From: Argopecten irradians
Lineage: Eukaryota; Mollusca; Bivalvia; Pectinida; Pectinidae
DNA length: 64,000 nt
Reading direction: 5' to 3'
Assembly (NCBI RefSeq): GCF_041381155.1
Contig: NC_091137.1
Coordinates: forward strand, 14,441,765 to 14,505,764
Shown here piece by piece: positions 10,471-23,100 of the stretch (position 1 is the first letter of the stretch; each line of letters opens with the position of its first letter). Below the pieces are notes generated by a model, which searched no databases, was not told the DNA's origin, and saw only the letters and a list, made by a program, of their open reading frames with translations. A program made the position numbers and the translations under genes.

Positions 10471-12661
10471 TCTATAGGGAACAAAATTAATTGATCATGA
10501 ATTGGCCCTTTTTACATATTAAAGTATGAAGAGCTGTTATGGGAAAAATTGTATATCAAATATTGTTATAAAAAATCATGTTGTACAAGTTATGTTTATA
10601 TAGTCTATAATTGTAAATAGATTAACACTGTTATGGGTAGTGATTTATATTACAGAACCAAGGGAATAGTTGGTTGTAGACAGATAGTTGAATTAGGCCA
10701 TTCCACTTTTTGTCAAGAAACTTAATAAATTGTTAAATGAGAGTTCAAGGTTACCAGCAAAACTGTGGATCTCTCTCTTCCTCCATGGACTTAGTATTGC
10801 GGTTACAGTGACTAAAGGAATGTATTTAATCGGGTATTGTTCAGATAAGAGATTGTGTTAATACTATTGGTATGTATAGTATGGAAAAGTTAATATTCAG
10901 TAATTATCAGGTTTTATTGTTGAGTTTTATTCTGTAAATTATTGTATTATATCTACATAGTACTAGGACAGTGTAGTTGTGTTTAATCTTCAGAAGATGT
11001 TTATATACAGAAACAATTCAACCATGAAGTCAGACTTGACACCTCTCAGGAAAGCTCTGATCCCTTCTTGTACTGTGATTCAGGAACTTACCCAGTAGCA
11101 TGTTTTGGAAGCATGTGTAAATGGAAAACATTTGAAATTATTTGATAAAAAAATCAAAGCACAGAAAACTTATTAACACATTAATTTGTTTTTCTTATGA
11201 TCTTGAACCAATCATTACATATGCTGAATTTTGATGCAAAGACTTACTGTTTTAGTATTTGGTCTTTGTAAATAAACAAAACTGTTGAATGATGAAGTTG
11301 TGCTGTGATAAAAATATTAAGTTCTGTCATAGTTGAGTCCATCAATTTTTTGTTTTCACTTTATAATTAATTTGCAAGGTAATACAAAGTTATTAATTAT
11401 GAATTTTGTTCTGGAAAGGAGCAGGATGACGTCCTCTCATTGGAATGATCTGTTATTACAAGTTTGAGTACATGTGGTTTTGAAATGGGTATAAGAGAAA
11501 ACATTTCCAAAATGATATTTTGTAATATAAAGATATTATTGAATATGAATGTTTATTTTGAGAAGATTACAGTTTGTATGTATCATATCAAATTCATCAT
11601 CATCGCCAATGAAATTTCATTTTCTATATCACTTCAACATTAACCACACTAACAAAAGATTACAACCAAATACACCAGGTTTTCAATTCTATCTTTTTTG
11701 AGCAAAGAGTCCATGATTGTTTTTATTGAGGGTAAATTGAAATGATGATCTTCATAGATTTTGGTTTTCTTCTTGTTTTTACTAAATTCCTTAGTTGGTT
11801 TGTTGCTGCAGATCTACTTCACTACTAAGTACAGAGACAGCATAATTCTACATTTATTGTGACATCTAAATAGGATGACGTCAGTGACCTGTTTACATAT
11901 ACAGATTTATAAAGGTCATTTGTACGTTAGAACTGTGTATATATATTATATTCTAGTGATGAATAACTATTAGTACTTATGTCATTCTTTACACCATTGT
12001 TGTATAAGGAGATGTACAAAAATGAAATAACAGATTTAAAGAAAAGAAATAGCAAGTGTTGATTAGCTATTGACTAATCATGGATCCTAAAAAGTATCAA
12101 CAATGGTGTAAAGAACTGATTTGACTCAAATAAAAAACATTCCTGAAATATGATTGTACTATACTATCTTTATATACATAAATGCCTTTATTTTCATGTG
12201 ATAAAAGTGCACCTTTAATCATGGTTCTTTTCTCTTTGTTTTCCCTATTTGAAATGAAAAGTTGCTAATTAAAATGTATAGTTGGTTCCCCTTTGCCATA
12301 AACTAAATGTAAAGCATACATGCATGCTGTACTATAGAGGATTTTATAACTTGTTTCAAATTTTTGAAATGTTTCTTAATTAATTTCTGTATCTTGCACG
12401 ATTAATTATCCATTAGTATTTTAACATCTTTTTTTTTTTTACATATTTTTATTAGCATGAGTTTTATTGGTTGTCTCGCATCAGACAGGGTTTTACATTG
12501 ATCAGAACCTTAGTCCGTTATACAGTCAGGAATTCCTTGGATATCCAATTGTACACAGTATAGTCACATTGTCCACAAACTAGCTTCTACTATAATCATT
12601 ATCTTTTACCACATGTTTGACCTTCAAAGGAGTGTACCTTTGCATAAATATCTCCATCACA

Positions 12662-12744
12662 GGAGATCCATGGTTGGTTGCTCTACACTATGCTACACTT
12701 ACCAAGTGTAGAGTTGAGCTCAGTGGAAGCAACTGTGGATCTCC
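12662..12744. repeat. Short inverted repeat
   Basis: Left arm ggagatccatggttg pairs with right arm caactgtggatctcc. An inner pair, ctctacac and gtgtagag, makes a nested stem. The total length is 83 bp, so this could be a small fold-back element or an RNA hairpin. Confidence 0.6.
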
Positions 12745-13565
12745 ACTTTATAATTTTCTTAAAATTATTTAAGAAAATTGTGTGCATTATTTAGTTCCAA
12801 TCATTGACCACTCTTGAAAATTTAGAAGTTGGTACAAGGGTAAAACAGTTTGTACTATACATGTCATGTATCCAAATCCAGTAGGTTTTAAGTTGATCAT
12901 TTGATGAAGATAACTAGCTGATGTGGACAGTGTGTCTATAACACTATAGAGGGCGATACCGCACATGAACGGTTTAGTCTGTCCTCTCTATTCTATTACA
13001 TACCTCTGTCCATTCATTTTCAAACAGTTTGAAAAAAAAAGAGATTTTTCTACCTCTGAATATCAATGAATGATGTTAAGCCAAATCATGCTTATACACT
13101 AATTTCAATAAATGTTTTAACCAATAGAAATACTATAGTCTTTGTTTTCTTTGATTAATATGAGTATGTGTCTATCAAAACATGTTGGTCCTTTAAATTC
13201 AAAAACATTTTAATTCACCTAGCAATGCCATGGAACACTGTTCATCCATATTTCCTACTTTCATGTGTGTAGTCATGGATAATGAAGAAGATTGTTACCA
13301 AAGACCTGAAGCATCCTTGGAGAATGGGGAACTAATTTTGTCTGAAATATGTTTACCATGGGCCTCCAGGAGTCGAACGGCCAGATTGGTGGGGCATAAT
13401 CAGGGAATAGATTGCAAATCCTTCTGTAGGATGGAAAGAATCTGGTTCTTATTTGAATAATGAACTTGATGCGTGATGTAGGTGAGATAGTGTGTATGAA
13501 ACAGGTCATTGTGATCAAACTTTTATCTTAACTTCAAAACAAATTTTTTTCCATTACTGAATGAA

Positions 13566-15300
13566 GTGGCCTGATATGTAGAGCCATTGAAAGGATGTCC
13601 ACCTTAACCACTCCACCAAAGTGACCTGATCTGTAGAGCTAGTGGAAGGATGTCCACCTTAAACACTTCACCAAAGTGACCTGATATGTAGAGATAGTGG
13701 TGGGATGTCCACCTTAACCAGTCCACCTTAGTGACCTGATCTGTAGAGCTAGTGGAAGGATGTCCACCATAATCACTCTACCAAAGTGACCTGATGTGTA
13801 GAGCTAGTGGTGGGATGTCCACCATAATCACTCTACCAAAGTGACCTGATATGTAGAGCTAGTGTAAAGATCTCCACCTTAACCACTCTACCAAAGTGAC
13901 CTGATATGTAGAGCTAGTGGAAGGATGTCCACCTTAACCAGTTAACCAAAGTGACCTGATATCTAGAGCGAGTGTAAAGATCTCCACCTTAACCACTCCA
14001 CCAAAGTGAGCCGATATGTAGAGCTAGTGGAAGGATGTCCACCAAAGTGACCTGATATTTAGATCTAGTGTAAGGATGTCCACCTTAACCACTCCACCAA
14101 AGTGATCTGATATGTAGAGCTAGTGGTGGGATGTCCACCTTAACCAGTCCACCAAAGTGACCTGATATGTAGAGATAGTGGTGGGATGTCCACCTAAACC
14201 ACTCCACCAAAGTGACCTGATATCTAGAGCTAGTGGAAGGATGTCCACCATAATCACTCCACCAAAGTGATCTGATATGTAGAGCTAGTGGTGGGATGTC
14301 CACCTTAACCAGTCCACCAAAGTGACCTGATCTGTAGAGCTAGTGGTGGGATGTCCACCTTAACCAGTCCACCAAAGTGACCTGATGTGTAGAGCTAGTG
14401 GAAGGATATCCACCTTAACCACTACACCAAAGTGATCTGATATGTAGAGATAGTGGTGGGATGTCCACCTAAACCACTCCACCAAAGTGACCTGATATGT
14501 AGAGCTAGTGGAAGGATGTCCACCATAATCACTCCACCAAAGTGATCTGATATGTAGAGCTAGTGGTGGGATGTCCACCTTAACCAGTCCACCAAAGTGA
14601 CCTGATCTGTAGAGCTAGTGGAAGGATGTCCACCATAATCACTCTACGAAAATTGACCTGATGTGTAGAGCTAGTGGAAGGATATCCACCTTAACCACTA
14701 CACCAAAGTGATCTGATATGTAGAGCTAGTGGTGGGATGTCCACCTTAACCACTACACCAAAGTGACCTGATATGTAGATCTAGTGGAAGGATGTCCACC
14801 ATAATCACTCTACCAAAGTGACCTGATATGTAGAGCGAATGTAAAGATTTCCACCTTAACCACTCTACCAAAGTGAGCCGATATGTAGAGCTAGTGGAAG
14901 GATGTCCACCTAAACCACTCCACCAAAGTGACCTGATATCTAGAGCTAGTGGTGGGATGTCCACCTTAACCACTACACCAAAGTGACCTGATATGTAGAG
15001 CTAGTGGAAGGATGTCCACCTAAACCACTCCACCAAAGTGACCTGATATCTAGAGCTAGTGGTGGGATGTCCACCTTAACCACTACACCAAAGTGACCTG
15101 ATATGTAGAGCTAGTGGTGGGATGTCCACCTTAACCAGTCCACCTTAGTGACCTGATGTGTAGAGCTAGTGGAAGGATATCCACCAAAGTGATCTGATAT
15201 GTAGAGCTTGTGGAAGGATGTCCACCTTACATGTAACAACTCCATCAAAGTGACCTGATGTGTAAGACCTCATGGAAGGATGTCCACCTTAACCACTACA
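13566..15300 (+). repeat. 55-bp minisatellite, about 31 copies
   Basis: The unit contains gacctgatatgtagagctag, then a variable word (tggtgggatgtccacc or tggaaggatgtccacc), then ttaaccactccaccaaagt. Units differ by substitutions and a few deletions. Higher-order similarity is visible: the blocks around 14090-14310 and 14360-14580 resemble each other over several units. The minus-strand frames it opens are by-products of the repeat. I see no link to an exon of the neighbouring gene. Confidence 0.95.
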
Positions 15301-18258
15301 GCTACCCAATCGGAAGAGAGGATTAGAGTCCCGGACGATGACGTGCAGTGGAAAAGAGTCCAATATGTTTCTTAACCTACACGGCATCCTGTCCTGGAGT
15401 TAAAAGCACAATCATTGATGTAATATTCAATTCTCAATATCTTAACTAGTAGGTTATTTCAACCCAATTCTGGTCTCAAATCCTTCAAACCTGTTACAGG
15501 TATTTAATGAATTACAAATATTGACTTCATCTTTGATAAATAGTTATGGTGGTTGTAAATCTGTAACATCCCCCGGGTCTATGCTTTGTATCATTTTTCG
15601 TATCTCTTTCCTCCTAGCAAATTTTCCTTCTGGAATCTTGAACGAAAGAAACCCATGGAATGTTCCTTTTACTTTCCCTGTAGAGATTATGGAGTAATAT
15701 CTCCACGAAAGTTACAATGACTAAAAGTTCTTTCCGTACGGCACAGTATAGCTCCGCTCTAGACAATGTGCAACTTGCATATAGAATATAATATCATTCT
15801 TCCCTTATTGTCAATCTCCTGAAAGGTTATACAAGACATTTTTTGTAAAGTCTGAGTTAGTGAGAATGGGAACATATTCGTCTGTCTAGATGAATTCCTT
15901 ACCCTTTTCAGTTATGCAATGAAAGCATTTAGCTATGGCAAAAACTAACAGATAGATCTTCTGTAATATCTACAGAGTCCAAAGAATGATCTTACATTTG
16001 TAGCCTATGTGTTGATGATTCACCTTTTCGGGTCAGTGGCTATTTCTTCTTAGGTAACAATGTGACCCAGGAAGTATACAAGCTTTGCAAACAGCCATTA
16101 CTTTTTCGCTGTGAGTTTCAAGCCAGCTGCTTGCTGTCTGTCGAAGACCGTTGCGTCGTCATATTCTCAAACGTTTTTCCCAATTATGATAACATGCTCG
16201 ACGTATACAAGCCTTTGCCATTTTCTATCCTACATGGACCATCTCCATTGGCCTTTAGAAAGTTGTGGATACACAAACCAAATGGCATCAATCGGAATTG
16301 AAACATTCTTTTTCTTATCGCAAACACAGTCTTTTTTCTATCGCTCTAATCCACCTCCACTTTCAAACATCCTGAGTCCTGGTCAAGGGTTGTGTGCTGC
16401 AGCCTCTGTTCAAATTATACTCCGGCGGCACAAATTCAAGAACCGATTAACCTGTGCAATCTCTTTACTAGGTAGTTCAACGATACCTTATCCCCTCAGT
16501 TTCCAACACTGGTCCAGGACATATAAATTCTGATCGGGGTGAAACGGTAACTTTCTCAAGAGGAGTAAGACTAAAGCATCCAAATGATGCCCAGAAGCAA
16601 CTCCATGGAAGACAAGTGCAGTGTTGTTTGGCCTATTATTTATTATTTCTCAATTTACATCAATAGCAGTACCATATGCCCGTGAAACATGCCCAATCTG
16701 AACTGTTGGTCGTCGAGTGCAACAGCAAGAGTTCTTTTCTCGAAAGTACCATGTCACTACCTCCGACTGCTGACGCCAGGTATGTGATTTTAGAGAGATC
16801 TGGCCTTTTACCCAACGGTAGGCGTTTGTATAAATGTACTCGAGAGGTTTGGATCAAGAGGCTACTGTGTAGATCAGGAAAGTCGCGCAAGTTTCAAACA
16901 CATTCTCTTTAACATACAACCCGGTTCCTTGGCTACTTAGCCGAGCTTACACTAATTGAAGGCGCAACATGCGTTCTCATATCTTCGCACGTTTGCAAAC
17001 AATTTGCTATCGGCTTGGTATTGTCTAAACTTCTATCACAGTTCCTGCTTAAAGATATTTTCCTCTTCAATGTTGTACACCGCCTTTTCACATGACTCGT
17101 TTTCTTTGTGATGTCTTTATCTTCCATGTCATAGTGCTTTTAGTAGTCTCACTAAGCCGGTGTTTACCTTCATTTGGGTCATATCCTTTTGCAACTGATT
17201 TAACTTTTCGCATATCTCCCGCATAGCTTTATTCGTCTAACGCATATCTGTGTCATCTTAGAGGTTTTCGTTGCATTCGCTGCTTTCAAATGACCACGTT
17301 TCTTTACACCATTGCTATACTTTGCAGAATACCCCAGCCCTACTGTGAGGCGAATAGCGACTGCTTTGTTCTTATGCGAATCGATGAATTAATTGTTCTT
17401 TAGTCAGTATGTCTTTAATCTCTCTAGAAGTTGTATGATATGTCTGGCTCGCCTTGCCTATTTCTGAGGGGCTGTAGTCTTTGACTTCTCTGGCGGCTGA
17501 ACTCTGTACATGCAATTCAACCTGGCTCAGTGGCGCAAACATTTATTCCAATGATTCCATTAGCACGCTGTAACGCTTTCTTGTATAATCACGAAGGAAA
17601 ATTGTGCGCCTGACCACACATATAAACTTCCAAGATACGTGCAAATTTCTACTCTACTCCAAAAATGCAACTTGAAATCCTTCCAGAAGCCAGAACCAAA
17701 GCGAGTTTTGACATGGACACTGTCACTGCGCCTGTCTGTTCGCCTTTTCCTTCTGCTTTTTCATCATCAATGCTCCGCAATTATAGAAATTACCTCTTCA
17801 TATGTACCATCTCTATCCCATGTGAAGCACCGTTGGCTCTAGCACCCACAAATCAGACAAGTGTGCATTTTAAACACTTTGTTTCCTTTAGTATCGCATC
17901 TATGCTGTTTGATACAAGGCATTTTGCCTCCGATGTCAGCAAACGATCGATCCTTCATATTATGCAGCTTTTGGATGTCCAGCTGTAGCTAGAATCCATC
18001 TAGCCGAATCTTCAGTTTCACTGTACATTCACGTACTTGTTACGCCGGACTTGGGTGTCAAGGGCTCATAACTCATTTTATCGCGTCCTCAATTGTTTCA
18101 GTATTGACAACTGCGTATCAATCTTCTTGATCTGAACTTCCATTTCCTACATTTTGTACGCAGTTGCTACTACACTTTATGTATCAAAGGCACATAGCAA
18201 TATCCCACCTTTACCGACATTCGCTATATGAACAGTCTTACACACGTAAATATTAATT
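15301..18258 (-). mobile_element. Decayed Ty3/gypsy-like retrotransposon region
   Basis: Sequence of different texture from its flanks, with only broken frames. The one part I can identify is a reverse transcriptase on the minus strand (16053-16387). On that strand any gag would lie towards 18.2 kb and RNase H/integrase towards 15.3 kb, but neither is recognisable. No LTR pair or target duplication was seen, so the outer limits are nominal. Confidence 0.5.
16053..16387 (-). pseudogene. Ty3/gypsy reverse transcriptase remnant
   Basis: Read on the minus strand from 16387, the frame gives LDQDSGCLKVEVD, a stop, then KKTVFAIRKRMFQFRLMPFG. This matches the conserved gypsy pattern of LDL-SGY-Q-V-V, EKTAF and F-F-V-MPFGL. 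After a frame change it continues with RLVYVEHVIIIGK, at the place of the catalytic YLDD box. It ends with AAGLKLTAKK, a stop, then FLGHIVT. The catalytic Asp pair is replaced (YVEH) and there are several stops and at least one frameshift, so the enzyme is dead. Confidence 0.75.
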
Positions 18259-19130
18259 ATGACAAGAGGTCCAATCGACCACTTGATAACAACTAAACAC
18301 CAAACGACCTCGAATAAAAGTCAATGTCATTTATCCCAACAAACTTGGTAGCCCTTCATCCCAGCATGCAACAGTCCCAATATCGGGTCTCTTGGTTATT
18401 CAGAAGAAGTTGTTTTAAAAGTTTTTAGCCTTTTTGGCGCTTTTGAACTTGAATGAAGGTCATTCATTTTACAGGCCCAATATTGCATTTCTAGACCTTT
18501 TATAGTTATTGACAAAAAGTTGTTTCAAAGAGTTTATCCTTCTGCCATCTGTGACCCTAAATAAGGGTCATGGTCATTCATTTGAACATCTAAACTTTGT
18601 AGCACTTCATATGCCCAATATCAGGTCTCTATGTGTTTCAGTTATTGACAAAATGATTAAGTTGTTTAAATGATTTTAGCCAATTTTTTCCTTAAGCTTA
18701 TGACCTTGAACTTGGTAACACTTCATCCTAACATATAAGTGTCAATATCGGGTCTATTTAGATATTGACATTTTTTTTTATTAAAGATTTAAGCCTTTTT
18801 GACCAATGACTTTGAATGAAAGTCAAGATAATTCGATCCAACAAACTTGGTAGGCCTTCATCCTAGCAAGGTACAGGTCAAATATCGGGTATAGGCCTCT
18901 TAGCCAAATAGGGTAACCCTTTTATTACAGCATGTCACAGGTTTCAATTTTCGGACAAGAAGTCATTTTCAAGATGTTAACCTTTTTAACCCCTGTGACC
19001 TTGAATGAATGTCAAGATCATTCATTAAACAAACATAGTAGCCATTCATCCTAGCATGCTACAAGCCTAATATGAGTACCCTTGACCTTTTGGTTAATTG
19101 AGAAGTCGATCGAATGAAAAGGTTATGGAT
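18259..19130 (-). mobile_element. Reversed hairpin/tandem-core repeat, family 2
   Basis: Five or six diverged units of about 145 bp containing gaccttgaatgaaggtca, agcccttcatcc and agcatgctacag. They are the reverse complement of the units at 32500-32900. The start gacaagagg at 18264 matches the reversed 3' terminus (cctcttgtc) of the element at 32461-34193. The opposite, hairpin-bearing end is missing. Confidence 0.65.
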
Positions 19131-20016
19131 GGAACATGACTATTCATCAGGACCCTTTTACTAGTATTGAACTTCTTCGCAATAACCAAGATGTCCTAAA
19201 CCATGTTGTTTTACCCGAGGCATGCTTTGACCTTTATCTAAATCGAAAAGAGATCACTTTCATTACCCAAAAGAACTTCATACGACCTGAAGACCTAGGC
19301 ATCAGGTCTATAGCACGGATCACGAGGTAATGTAACACTAATTTTCTTTTGTATTTAGTGCCGTAGGTGCTGATTAAGTTTAATACATAGATGAGTCAAG
19401 GCTTCTTGTTTTCTCCTCTTAAACATATACAGTAGAACTTGTTTAAACAGGATGTCGCTGGGACCACCGTATTTGGTTGATATAGACAGGCTCAGGATAT
19501 TAAAATATGTGTTTTAATTTTTTATTTATATTGTAAATTAAGAAGGCAAATGCCACATGACTACTCTGGAATAGACACTCTTGAACTCATGATCATGTCA
19601 GTTTGGACAGGTTATACTCTATGTGTTATAAATGTTTCTGAGCATGCGAAACAAGTCAGAAATTGGGGATGAATAGAAGCTTAAGACAGAGTCCAAGATG
19701 CTTCTCCAAACAGACGTTAGATTACATTACATTGGTTATGTAGACAAAACTACAAAGCAAAATATCTGTACAAACAAAACTTTTATTCAAATTCTAAGCC
19801 TTATTTCGAAACTTGATGGAATTAAATCAAAATCAAGGCCAGTAGAAACAGACACATACACCTCTAGTACATCCAAGTCACTATATAAATAACCATGTGA
19901 GGACCACTATACACCACAAGATGTACAATCCAACTCCGCCTCACACAGAACATGTTTAAAATCCTGGCTGATAAATTGATGTTAAATCAGGATAATGTCC
20001 TTAACACATCTGATGT
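19131..20016. other. Spacer and 3' UTR of the NDUFA4-like gene
   Basis: No coding exon recognised. The part next to 20017 is the probable 3' UTR of the minus-strand gene, with a reverse-strand AATAAA at 19782-19787. A fragment starting cagtagaacttg at about 19430 resembles the end of a TIR transposon, but no partner end was found. Confidence 0.45.
19782..19787 (-). terminator. Candidate poly(A) signal of the NDUFA4-like gene
   Basis: TTTATT on the plus strand is AATAAA in the sense of the minus-strand gene, 230 bases past its stop codon, a usual distance for a compact gene. Confidence 0.5.
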
Positions 20017-20148
20017 TTAGTGCTCTCCCTCGCCATGGTGGACCAATTTCTTGTAGTCCTTGCTGCTGAGGAGGACCTTGCCGTGGTATCCCTCAGGGTG
20101 ATTAGGGTGAGGCTCTAGCTTTTTGTAGTCCAAGCTAAATGAGAACAG
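20017..20148 (-). CDS. NDUFA4-like gene exon 4 (terminal)
   Basis: 44 codons including TAA (20017-20019 on the plus strand). The acceptor is ctattacag. It encodes LFSFSLDYKKLEPHPNHPEG and a basic His-rich tail ending HHGEGEH. Confidence 0.82.
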   Translation of the reverse strand: MFSFSLDYKKLEPHPNHPEGYHGKVLLSSKDYKKLVHHGEGEH

Positions 20149-23100
20149 CTGTAATAGAACAAAACACCTATTTAAAATTACAGTTCAAGAAGAGAGCACC
20201 TGTTAATACCATGAAATTCACATTATAATCTTTGTTTGAAACTCAACACTCTATTTTTGAGTCCATATGAACTCCAGGATAACATGTATCCTTAATGTTA
20301 ATCTAAGTTACATCCAAGATACTTTAAATTTGTATCCTTCATGCATTTCAATGCATTTAAGAACTAGCAATTAGTTTGAAGTGTTTAAACATATTCATCT
20401 AGATTTTAAGATTTGTTATCCATACCATTGTGTATAGCTATCTATGTCAATTTCAAAACAACATTCACTGGCATGGTCAGACTTAGCCTTTCACATTTTC
20501 CACTGAACATTCCTCAACTTTTAGAAATTCCCTTAACTTAAAATTCCCCAAAGAAAAACACTACTAGTACATAAACTTTCTTACAGTTCAAATTGAAGAA
20601 TATTTCCTTAATTTCTACCTGGGCTCACACTAACTTTCCAGTTTGCTTAGCAAAAGTTGCGAAAGTGATTTTTTTTCTCTTTAGCAAATAAAAATTTCAT
20701 TTTGCAAATTGTGCATTCACAACATTTCATTATGAAAAACATTAAATTACATATAAGCATCTAATATTGTATTTTATACATCAATTGAAAAGTACACACA
20801 TACAAAAGCTCCCGATCATTCATTAAACCATACTCCGCCGTGCATATTGTTGCTTTACATCCCTTCAACATTAAAACATAAATGGTACAGTAATGATTAA
20901 TTCAACTGTTTTAGACTTGCTATGAAAGTAATGTGACTGAAAAAAAAACAATATTTGAAGCACGTGTCCGCTTAATTGGATATTGGGAGTGTGAAGAAAA
21001 ACTTAGGCATTTTTTGCGATTTTGGATGAATTTATTCTAGCAACTAGCCAGATTGATTTGTTAATAATGAAAATAGGTAGCATGAGCCCAGTTTACAACG
21101 CTTTCAAATAAAGAAGTCAAAGAATTTCCTTAAGAAATGCTGTTATTTAAAAGCAGAAAAAAACTGTCTCAAATCATTCTACTACAGCTCACTACATAGA
21201 ATTATCATTTTAATTGGACTTGCCTTATACTGGTGTGTGATGGGCTTCATCAACCATGGGTGGCTACGAGTGTCCTTTTTCAGCCTGCAAATAATCAATT
21301 CGAAATTGTAAGATTTCCGCAAATCTTTCAAAACCAAATACACAATCATGCTAGATTCACTGACTTTATATACACCATACAGTTAAAATACATACATGTA
21401 TATTGTATGCATCTCCTAATTCTAAATATTGAGATATTTGCATCAGTTGTCTAAATGTTCGTCCATAGGAAGAAAGGCACAGGTGTCAAATATCATCTCT
21501 AATGCAGATATTGAAATTTAATTTAATGAAGATGATGTTTAATTGATGATAATGTTACGAGTCATGCTAAAGTTAGGAGATGAAACAGGAAGATTCCGGT
21601 TCAGTTTAATTTCAGTGTACTCAGTGATTTCATTCTTAAGTGCTGAAAATAACACTTCTGTTGTTTCATTTGTATATGATTGTTCATATGTATTTGAGGA
21701 AAAAGACACAAAAGAAGATTTCAAGGCCATTATAAACATTAACCAAAAATGATCATGCCTGCACATGTATTTACGGAATTCATGATCTGAGTGAGAAGCC
21801 CGAAGTAGCGTATTTGTTAAGTTAGCGAGATACAAACAACATGTTTCATTTCGAACATTAGGCTAAAAAATGTGATTGTTTTGTATGTTTATTGGAGTCA
21901 AGAGATGCATAATTATACCCAAAAATATATAGCATTTATTCATATCAGTTAATAGCTCATATCAATTAATAGCGGGACAGAATTTGCTGTATTATAACGG
22001 CATGAACAGTGTACTTTATCCGTCTCAGATGGTATTTAAATTCCAGAGTTGAAATGTTACTGGATGCAATCCTTAGACTGAAACCATACAAAGTACGACT
22101 TAAGTCAAAAATGAATTTAATGCACTAAGCCTAAAACAGAAATAGGTACAGAATAAAGTTTAGCGCAGAGATATACTTACATGACATCAGAACTGAAGAA
22201 CAAGGACCTAGCCATGTACCATACACACACAACACATCCTCCAAGAGTTACCAGATGGATTGGCAGCAGCTGAAAATCACAACAAAACAATAAATAAACA
22301 AACAAGAATTACACATAATTATTTGTTGTGTCTATATCACGTTGTTATGTCAGGAAGGCCTAATCGCCGCTGAGAAGCTAAGGAGCGGAAGGAGCAGTAG
22401 TCTTTATCATTTTAATTTTACTATTGCATGTGTTTATCATATAAAAAAAATGTTTTTGTTCATATTATTATTGAAGATTATAAGAATTGTTGATTTATTT
22501 CAATTTATTTTTGATCACGGAAATGAAAAAGTTCACTGACTAAAGTTTGGTCACAGTGATTCAGATTTGGTTTATTAGTCATACATGTTACAGTCACGTC
22601 AAAACAGTGGGTTAGCAGAGACTGGATAATACGATGTTACACAAGAGTTGTTGATTTATTTTAATTTTCTATCACAGAAATGAAAAAGTTCATTGACTAA
22701 AGTTTGGTCATTTCACTCCATGGCGATCCAGATTTGCTTGATTAGTCGTACATGTGAAGGTCACGTCAAAACAGCAGGTTAGCAGGCTGGATTTAAGCGA
22801 TGTTAGTGTTGCCTTCAATTCAAGTGATTAATTGATTTGAAATCAATTAAAATGTGACCGAATAATCGATTACAAAAATTACTAATCGTTTCAGCTGTAA
22901 TAGGTGCCGGGTTTTTTGGTGAGGGAAAGCAGGAATATCAGTTGAAAAACCAACAAGCAGTCAGTACCTGGCAACTGCCCTGCATGGAATTTGAACTCAC
23001 AACCTTGAAGTGGAAGGATTGTGGTAAAATGTCTGGACATCTTACCGCCGTATTCTGATAAATGCTACCTTCATTTAGTAATTTCAATGGTTATATGGCA

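Larger units (their letters stand above)
7365..13565. other. 3' UTR and gene-free spacer after the zinc-finger gene
   Basis: No exon recognised; open frames here are short and without domain character. The first part is presumably 3' UTR. AATAAA at 7751-7756 is one candidate signal; AATAAA at 9820-9825 is another, followed by T-rich sequence. The spacer also holds small repeats listed separately (7409-7550, 10376-10470, 12662-12744). Confidence 0.6.

Noticed and set aside
13230..13460. 76-codon plus-strand frame
   Set aside because: It shows no domain or splice context, and an equally long antisense frame overlaps it; it is likely a chance frame.
14085..14973. Minus-strand repeated peptide (DIPPLALHIRSLWW)
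   Set aside because: It is a by-product of the 55-bp minisatellite; it varies with the units and has no supporting gene structure.
16660..16890. 76-codon minus-strand frame near the gypsy remnant
   Set aside because: It could be part of the decayed element, but I see no protease, gag or zinc-knuckle motif, so I do not name it.
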